A stretch of 11,070 nucleotides of DNA from NCBI GenBank assembly GCA_018110855.1, contig JAGBFZ010000033.1, forward strand, positions 1-11,070. Reading direction: 5' to 3'. Of the stretch, positions 8,280 through 11,070 are shown piece by piece. Both the position numbers and the translations under genes were made by a program. This DNA comes from Oscillospiraceae bacterium (GTDB lineage Bacteria > Bacillota > Clostridia > Oscillospirales > Ruminococcaceae). The notes under the pieces are model-generated. The model was not told the origin of the DNA. It saw only the letters and a program-made list of their open reading frames with translations, and searched no databases. The stretch's first letter is position 1. The number at the start of each line of letters is the position of its first letter.

Positions 8280-9419
8280 TTATTCTCCGAATTCCTCAAA
8301 AATTTTCATTACATGAGAAAGCTCCTCATATTCAAGACCCGACTTGAGCCTGAACAGGATCTTCTCAAAGGAAACTTCTCTGAGCCTTTTTCCGATATGC
8401 TCGGCTTCGGGCAGAAAATCATGGATAAGAAGCTCCTTTTTAAGCTCGTCTGTTTCCTTTTCGATGATCGCTGCTGCCGCTTGTGCGCCGGACATTTTCA
8501 TAAGGTTATTTTTGCGGGCAAGCTCTCCGAAATGATCTATATCAAGCAAGGATGCCCAAGGGATATCTGCAACAGTTTCTTCGATATCATGAGGAACGGC
8601 AAGGTCGATAAACAGCCTTTTCTTTTTATCGGTCACGCTTTCCTCAAGACGATTTCTGGTTATCGTATAATGCGGGCTGCCTGTCGCCGAAATAACAACG
8701 TCTGCCTCATTTATGGCTGAATATCTGTCGGAATATCCGACGATAGTCACGTCTGCGGGAGAGAAAATCACCTCTCCACTGCAGCTCCTGCGGGTAACGG
8801 AAACACTTACGTTTTTATGCGCAAGCAGATTTTTCACCGTACTTGAACCGATCTTTCCGCTTGCCCCGATAACGAGGATGTTCACCTGTGCGCCGAATTC
8901 CGCTGCTGCATTTGCCGCCAGAGTTGCGGCGGAAACGGGGATGCCCGAAAGAGTAGTTTCGGTTTTTATCCGTTTTGCGCAGGCAATGGCATGCTGAAAG
9001 ATCATATTCAGCTCATATGAGGTAAAGCCATGCTCCATAGCCGATCTGAAAGCATTTTTAGTCTGACCGAGTATTTCATCCTCGCCCATTATCATAGATT
9101 CTATTCCGCATGCGACCTTAAAAAGATGCCGTACAGCGGCGTCCTCGGAAAAGATCATCAGCACAGGTGCAAGCTCTTCCTCGGAAATGCCGCCGAATTC
9201 GGACAGCAGCGCCTTTACTGCCGATATTGCGCAGGGATCTCCCGAAAAATACAGCTCTGTACGATTACAGGTACAAAGAAGCACGACACCTGTAATATGC
9301 TCATTTCCTACTGCTTTGTCCGCAAGTTCACGCTGTACGCCCTCGGAAAAAGCTAGTTTTTCACGGAAGCTCACATCCGCTTTTTTATAATTAACGCTAA
9401 TGCAATACAATTTTATCAC
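8280..9419 (-). CDS. hemA: Glutamyl-tRNA reductase
   Basis: Up to 379 residues; first enzyme of the C5 pathway, reducing glutamyl-tRNA(Glu) to glutamate-1-semialdehyde with NADPH. The catalytic cysteine is C51 in 'LLCTCNRTELY'. Other signatures are 'FREKLAF' (18-24), 'GIESMIMGEDEILGQTKNAF' (105-124) and the NADPH-binding 'LVIGASGKIG' (182-191, usually GAGEMG). The C-terminal dimerisation region is short, since many homologues run to 400-450 residues. The start is uncertain. GTG 9419 gives the longest frame but has no Shine-Dalgarno at a usable distance. TTG 9410 is preceded by GGTGAT with a 4-nt gap, which fits the anti-Shine-Dalgarno register and still keeps the N-terminal strand 'YCISVNYKKADV'. 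First gene of the hem operon, with its own promoter. Confidence 0.95.
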   Translation of the reverse strand: MIKLYCISVNYKKADVSFREKLAFSEGVQRELADKAVGNEHITGVVLLCTCNRTELYFSGDPCAISAVKALLSEFGGISEEELAPVLMIFSEDAAVRHLFKVACGIESMIMGEDEILGQTKNAFRSAMEHGFTSYELNMIFQHAIACAKRIKTETTLSGIPVSAATLAANAAAEFGAQVNILVIGASGKIGSSTVKNLLAHKNVSVSVTRRSCSGEVIFSPADVTIVGYSDRYSAINEADVVISATGSPHYTITRNRLEESVTDKKKRLFIDLAVPHDIEETVADIPWASLLDIDHFGELARKNNLMKMSGAQAAAAIIEKETDELKKELLIHDFLPEAEHIGKRLREVSFEKILFRLKSGLEYEELSHVMKIFEEFGE

Positions 9420-9427
9420 CGTTTATT

Positions 9428-9456
9428 ATAATATCATATTACCTCTGCCTTTTCAA
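9428..9456 (-). promoter_or_regulatory. Predicted sigma-A promoter of the hem operon
   Basis: On the minus strand TTGAAA (9456-9451) and TATTAT (9433-9428) are separated by 17 bp, each one base from consensus. A second -10-like TATAAT (9430-9425) overlaps it but with a 20-bp spacer. Transcription would begin near 9421, leaving almost no leader before GTG 9419 and about 11 nt before TTG 9410. Confidence 0.6.
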
Positions 9457-9457
9457 T

Positions 9458-9477
9458 AGAATTTTGAAAATAATTCT
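9458..9477. repeat. 20-bp imperfect palindrome abutting the hemA -35 element
   Basis: AGAATT...AATTCT forms 6-bp perfect arms (9458-9463 and 9472-9477) around an AT-rich centre. It ends one base upstream of the -35 hexamer of the hem promoter, where an operator could sit. It has no U tract and few G-C pairs, so it is not a convincing terminator of the upstream hydrolase gene. Its role is unknown. Confidence 0.35.
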
Positions 9478-9540
9478 TGTTGGTCAGACGCCTTTTTGTC
9501 TGCAATAAGTCATTACTGTAACCATCGCCCAGAACAATTT

Positions 9541-10236
9541 CTATATATTCTCATACAGCCACTTGTCCACTATTTCATGATCTTCAGATGCCATAAACGG
9601 GTGCTCACTTTGTTCGGATACAGTCAGCTTCGCTCCGAATTTTTCTGTAAAAGCATACATTGCTTCTAAGGGCTGCAGATTATCCTTTGCTCCATACAGA
9701 ATGGCAGTCGGAAATGTCCATCGGCTGATCGGATGAGATAAAATATACTGATAATAGTCCCACCGAAGAGTATCTATCTCTGTAATGATCTCCTGCTTCT
9801 CTTCCAGCTGCTTTTCACTGACGTCCGACCATAACATCATATGCTGCACAAGCCATTTCATATCCACGATCGGTGACTGAAACAGGCACTTTTCAAATTG
9901 TCTGTCTGCATAGGTGTTAAGCGAAAAATATGCTCCAAGGCTGCAGGCGAAAAGCGATACTTTCTTCCTGCCTGCAAATACATAGTCTGCGATCACGTTC
10001 AGATCGTGCATTCCATTCCGGATGTCACATCTATAGGCTGTATCTGTGCGCTCACCATGCTCGGGAAGATCAAAGCTCAGTGTTTGCCAGCCTTTAGCTT
10101 CCGCTATCTCTGCAAAACGCCGGGCATACTCCTTTCGGCTCATCTTTCCGTGAACGTGAATGTATATTTTCTGTGATGGTTTTCCCCACAAAATTGCAGG
10201 AATACCGTCAATGCTTATCTTTTCTTCAGTTATCAC
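9541..10236 (-). CDS. Alpha/beta hydrolase (serine hydrolase fold)
   Basis: 231 residues, starting at GTG 10236 with an AGGAG site 9 bp upstream. The start overlaps the previous stop as GTGA, so coupling is likely. The fold is read from 'IYIHVHGKM' (24-32, oxyanion-loop region), 'FDLPEHGE' (55-62) and the nucleophile elbow 'FACSLGAYF' with S99. The candidate acid is D185 in 'YGAKDNLQP' and the base H212 in 'SEHPF', giving a complete Ser-Asp-His triad. The elbow is A-x-S-x-G rather than G-x-S-x-G. No signal peptide or membrane segment is seen, so it should be cytosolic. The residues between about 130 and 170 would form the lid. Such proteins cleave esters, thioesters or lipids; the substrate cannot be told from sequence. 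No convincing terminator follows before the hem promoter. Confidence 0.88.
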   Translation of the reverse strand: MITEEKISIDGIPAILWGKPSQKIYIHVHGKMSRKEYARRFAEIAEAKGWQTLSFDLPEHGERTDTAYRCDIRNGMHDLNVIADYVFAGRKKVSLFACSLGAYFSLNTYADRQFEKCLFQSPIVDMKWLVQHMMLWSDVSEKQLEEKQEIITEIDTLRWDYYQYILSHPISRWTFPTAILYGAKDNLQPLEAMYAFTEKFGAKLTVSEQSEHPFMASEDHEIVDKWLYENI

Positions 10237-10445
10237 CGATCTTCGCTCCTTTCAAATACCACTGTCTGCTCTTTCATTGAGATCTTGCAGACCTTATAGC
10301 CGTATCGGAGCAGTTCTTTCTTATATTTTAAAAAAGAATGGTCTATTGGCTGACCAACGATATTCTCTATCTCGGCAAAGGTCAGCTTAAAGCTGTCAGT
10401 GCCGTTTTCTTTTATGTAATTCCACAATGGGTCGTATTTACTCAT
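10233..10445 (-). CDS. Small conserved-looking protein of unknown function
   Basis: 70 residues, starting at ATG 10445 with a strong GGAGG (10458-10454) 8 bp upstream. The frame is open up to 10496 but only this start has a ribosome binding site. The sequence begins 'MSKYDPLWNYIKENG' and continues 'LTFAEIENIVGQPIDHSFLKYKKEL' in two stretches, then ends with a basic, strand-rich tail ('YGYKVCKISMKEQTVVFER'). The 'KYDPL...LTF.EIE.I.G' pattern resembles small hypothetical proteins I have seen in clostridia, without assigned function. I see no catalytic motif, signal peptide or membrane helix. It is the first gene of a two-gene unit, its stop overlapping the start of the alpha/beta hydrolase, so the two are made together. 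It could be a small DNA- or protein-binding partner, but that is a guess. Confidence 0.8.
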   Translation of the reverse strand: MSKYDPLWNYIKENGTDSFKLTFAEIENIVGQPIDHSFLKYKKELLRYGYKVCKISMKEQTVVFERSEDR

Positions 10446-10558
10446 GATGAACACCTCCGCAGATATCCGATGATGCTTAGTTAACTGTGTATACAAATAA
10501 TCTGTTCATTTTGCTTCTCGGGCTTTCACTGCGCCAAAGCTAACGAACGTTTTCTATT

Positions 10559-10587
10559 AATATACCACTTCCATGCTCTCTTGTCAA
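10559..10587 (-). promoter_or_regulatory. Sigma-A promoter of the small-protein/hydrolase operon
   Basis: Minus strand: TTGACA (10587-10582), 17-bp spacer, TATATT (10564-10559), which matches 11 of 12 consensus bases. Transcription should start near 10552, giving a leader of about 105 nt before ATG 10445. Confidence 0.8.
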
Positions 10588-10634
10588 GAAAAATATTCGG
10601 GAACAGATATATGATCATGTTTTAGATTATTTGC

Positions 10635-10663
10635 TTGACATCGGCATTATACTCAGCTATAAT
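10635..10663 (+). promoter_or_regulatory. Perfect-consensus sigma-A promoter facing the XRE gene
   Basis: Plus strand: TTGACA (10635-10640), 17-bp spacer, TATAAT (10658-10663), matching all 12 consensus bases. The start site would be near 10670, about 180 nt before the XRE start codon. A weaker, closer candidate for the same gene is TTGTAA (10785-10790), 16 bp, TATGAG (10807-10812). Confidence 0.8.
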
Positions 10664-10849
10664 TTATTATACAAAAGAACGGACATTAGTTATTTGAGAT
10701 GATTTTCTATAAGTACAAAATCGAAATTTTTGAAAAAAATTCCAACTCTCCATCCATCCTACGGAGCGTGGGTTCCAATTCATATTGTAAAATGATATTA
10801 TTATTTTATGAGAACATAGATCATCACAAACTATGAATGGAGAATAACT

Positions 10850-11070
10850 ATGGATCAGATCAAGATAGGAAAATTTATTGCAAAGCGCAGAAAAGAATGC
10901 GGATTTTTACAAAAGGACATTGCCGCAAGATTAGGAATAAGCGAAAAAACGGTTTCAAAGTGGGAATGTGGGAACGGGCTGCCTGAAGTGGTTTATATGG
11001 AGCCTTTGTGCCGCATACTCGGTATAACAGTCAATGAATTACTGGCAGGAGAAGCTATACCGATCTTGGA
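10850..11070 (+). CDS. XRE-family helix-turn-helix transcriptional regulator (3' end outside window)
   Basis: The first 73 codons are visible and the frame is still open at the window edge. ATG 10850 has GGAG at 10839-10842, 7 bp upstream. Residues about 6-61 form a Cro/CI-type HTH: 'IGKFIAKRRKECGFLQKDIAARLGISEKTVSKWECGNGLPE' in two stretches covers helices 1-4, with 'ISEKTVSKWE' as the recognition helix, then 'LCRILGITVNELLAGE' as helix 5. This start-of-protein pattern is common in clostridial XRE regulators that carry a C-terminal membrane or tetratricopeptide region, but that part is not in view. It lies divergent to the small-protein/hydrolase unit and could regulate it or itself; no matched operator was found. 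Confidence 0.9.
   Translation, partial: MDQIKIGKFIAKRRKECGFLQKDIAARLGISEKTVSKWECGNGLPEVVYMEPLCRILGITVNELLAGEAIPIL

Larger units (their letters stand above)
10446..10849. other. 404-bp intergenic region with divergent promoters
   Basis: This region separates the minus-strand hydrolase unit from the plus-strand XRE gene. It holds two strong promoters listed separately. On the minus side a leader of roughly 105 nt contains the small inverted repeat GCTTT...AAAGC (about 10523-10541) and the palindrome AGTTAACT (10479-10486). On the plus side a leader of about 180 nt is AT-rich and contains two TTCCAA boxes 33 bp apart (10740 and 10773). A 45-codon frame (10699-10836) there lacks a ribosome binding site. 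I see no tRNA, insertion sequence or known riboswitch. Confidence 0.6.

Noticed and set aside
9417..9440. A PerR box at the hemA promoter (hemAXCDBL of Bacillus subtilis belongs to the PerR regulon)
   Set aside because: Only one half-site, TTATAAT, is present and it coincides with a -10-like sequence; the other half does not match.
9485..9502. Terminator after the hydrolase gene (CAGAC...GTCTG)
   Set aside because: The stem is only 5 bp with an 8-nt loop, and no U tract follows on the minus strand.
10465..10516. A 10-residue leader peptide (MNRLFVYTVN) before the 70-residue protein gene
   Set aside because: No ribosome binding site and no regulatory codon pattern or competing hairpins are seen.
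10760..10785. A tRNA T-arm-like or attachment-site remnant (GGTTCCAATTC)
   Set aside because: The T-loop consensus TTCRANY is not met and no acceptor or anticodon arms are found nearby.
10699..10836. A 45-codon plus-strand open frame downstream of the perfect promoter
   Set aside because: No ribosome binding site precedes it, the composition is low-complexity, and no family is recognisable.

Overview
The window looks like chromosomal DNA of an anaerobic low-to-mid-GC Firmicute, most likely a Ruminococcus-type clostridium. The reasons are the clostridial hem gene order, the CobA-HemD fusion, the B12-type radical SAM proteins and the strong AGGAGG-type ribosome binding sites. The genus is an inference from style, not from a search.

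Layout. Positions 1-2925 (+) hold the end of an operon: the C-terminal part of one radical SAM protein, a complete paralogous radical SAM protein with an N-terminal cobalamin-binding-type domain, and an overlapping GNAT-type protein. A 20-bp hairpin with a U-rich tail (2946-2991) closes it. Positions 3041-9419 (-) hold a tight tetrapyrrole operon in the order hemA, precorrin-2 dehydrogenase, hemC, cobA-hemD fusion, hemB, hemL. Positions 9541-10445 (-) hold a two-gene unit, a 70-residue protein of unknown function and an alpha/beta hydrolase. This unit is driven by a near-consensus promoter. A 404-bp intergenic region carries that promoter and a perfect-consensus promoter pointing the other way. 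From 10850 (+) an XRE-family regulator begins and runs off the window.

How the genes work together. HemA and HemL make 5-aminolevulinate from glutamyl-tRNA. HemB and HemC make porphobilinogen and hydroxymethylbilane. The HemD half of the fusion closes the ring to uroporphyrinogen III and its CobA half methylates it to precorrin-2. The precorrin-2 dehydrogenase would oxidise that to sirohydrochlorin. No hemE or later haem genes are present, so the operon points to sirohaem and cobalamin rather than haem. The dehydrogenase is broken by a single-base frameshift in an A run, which is either a real lesion or a sequence error.

Most of the window is ordinary metabolism. The points most worth a second look are the double radical SAM/GNAT operon, the frameshift, an A7 slippery motif exactly at the hemC/cobA overlap, the very short predicted leader of hemA, and the back-to-back strong promoters before the XRE gene.
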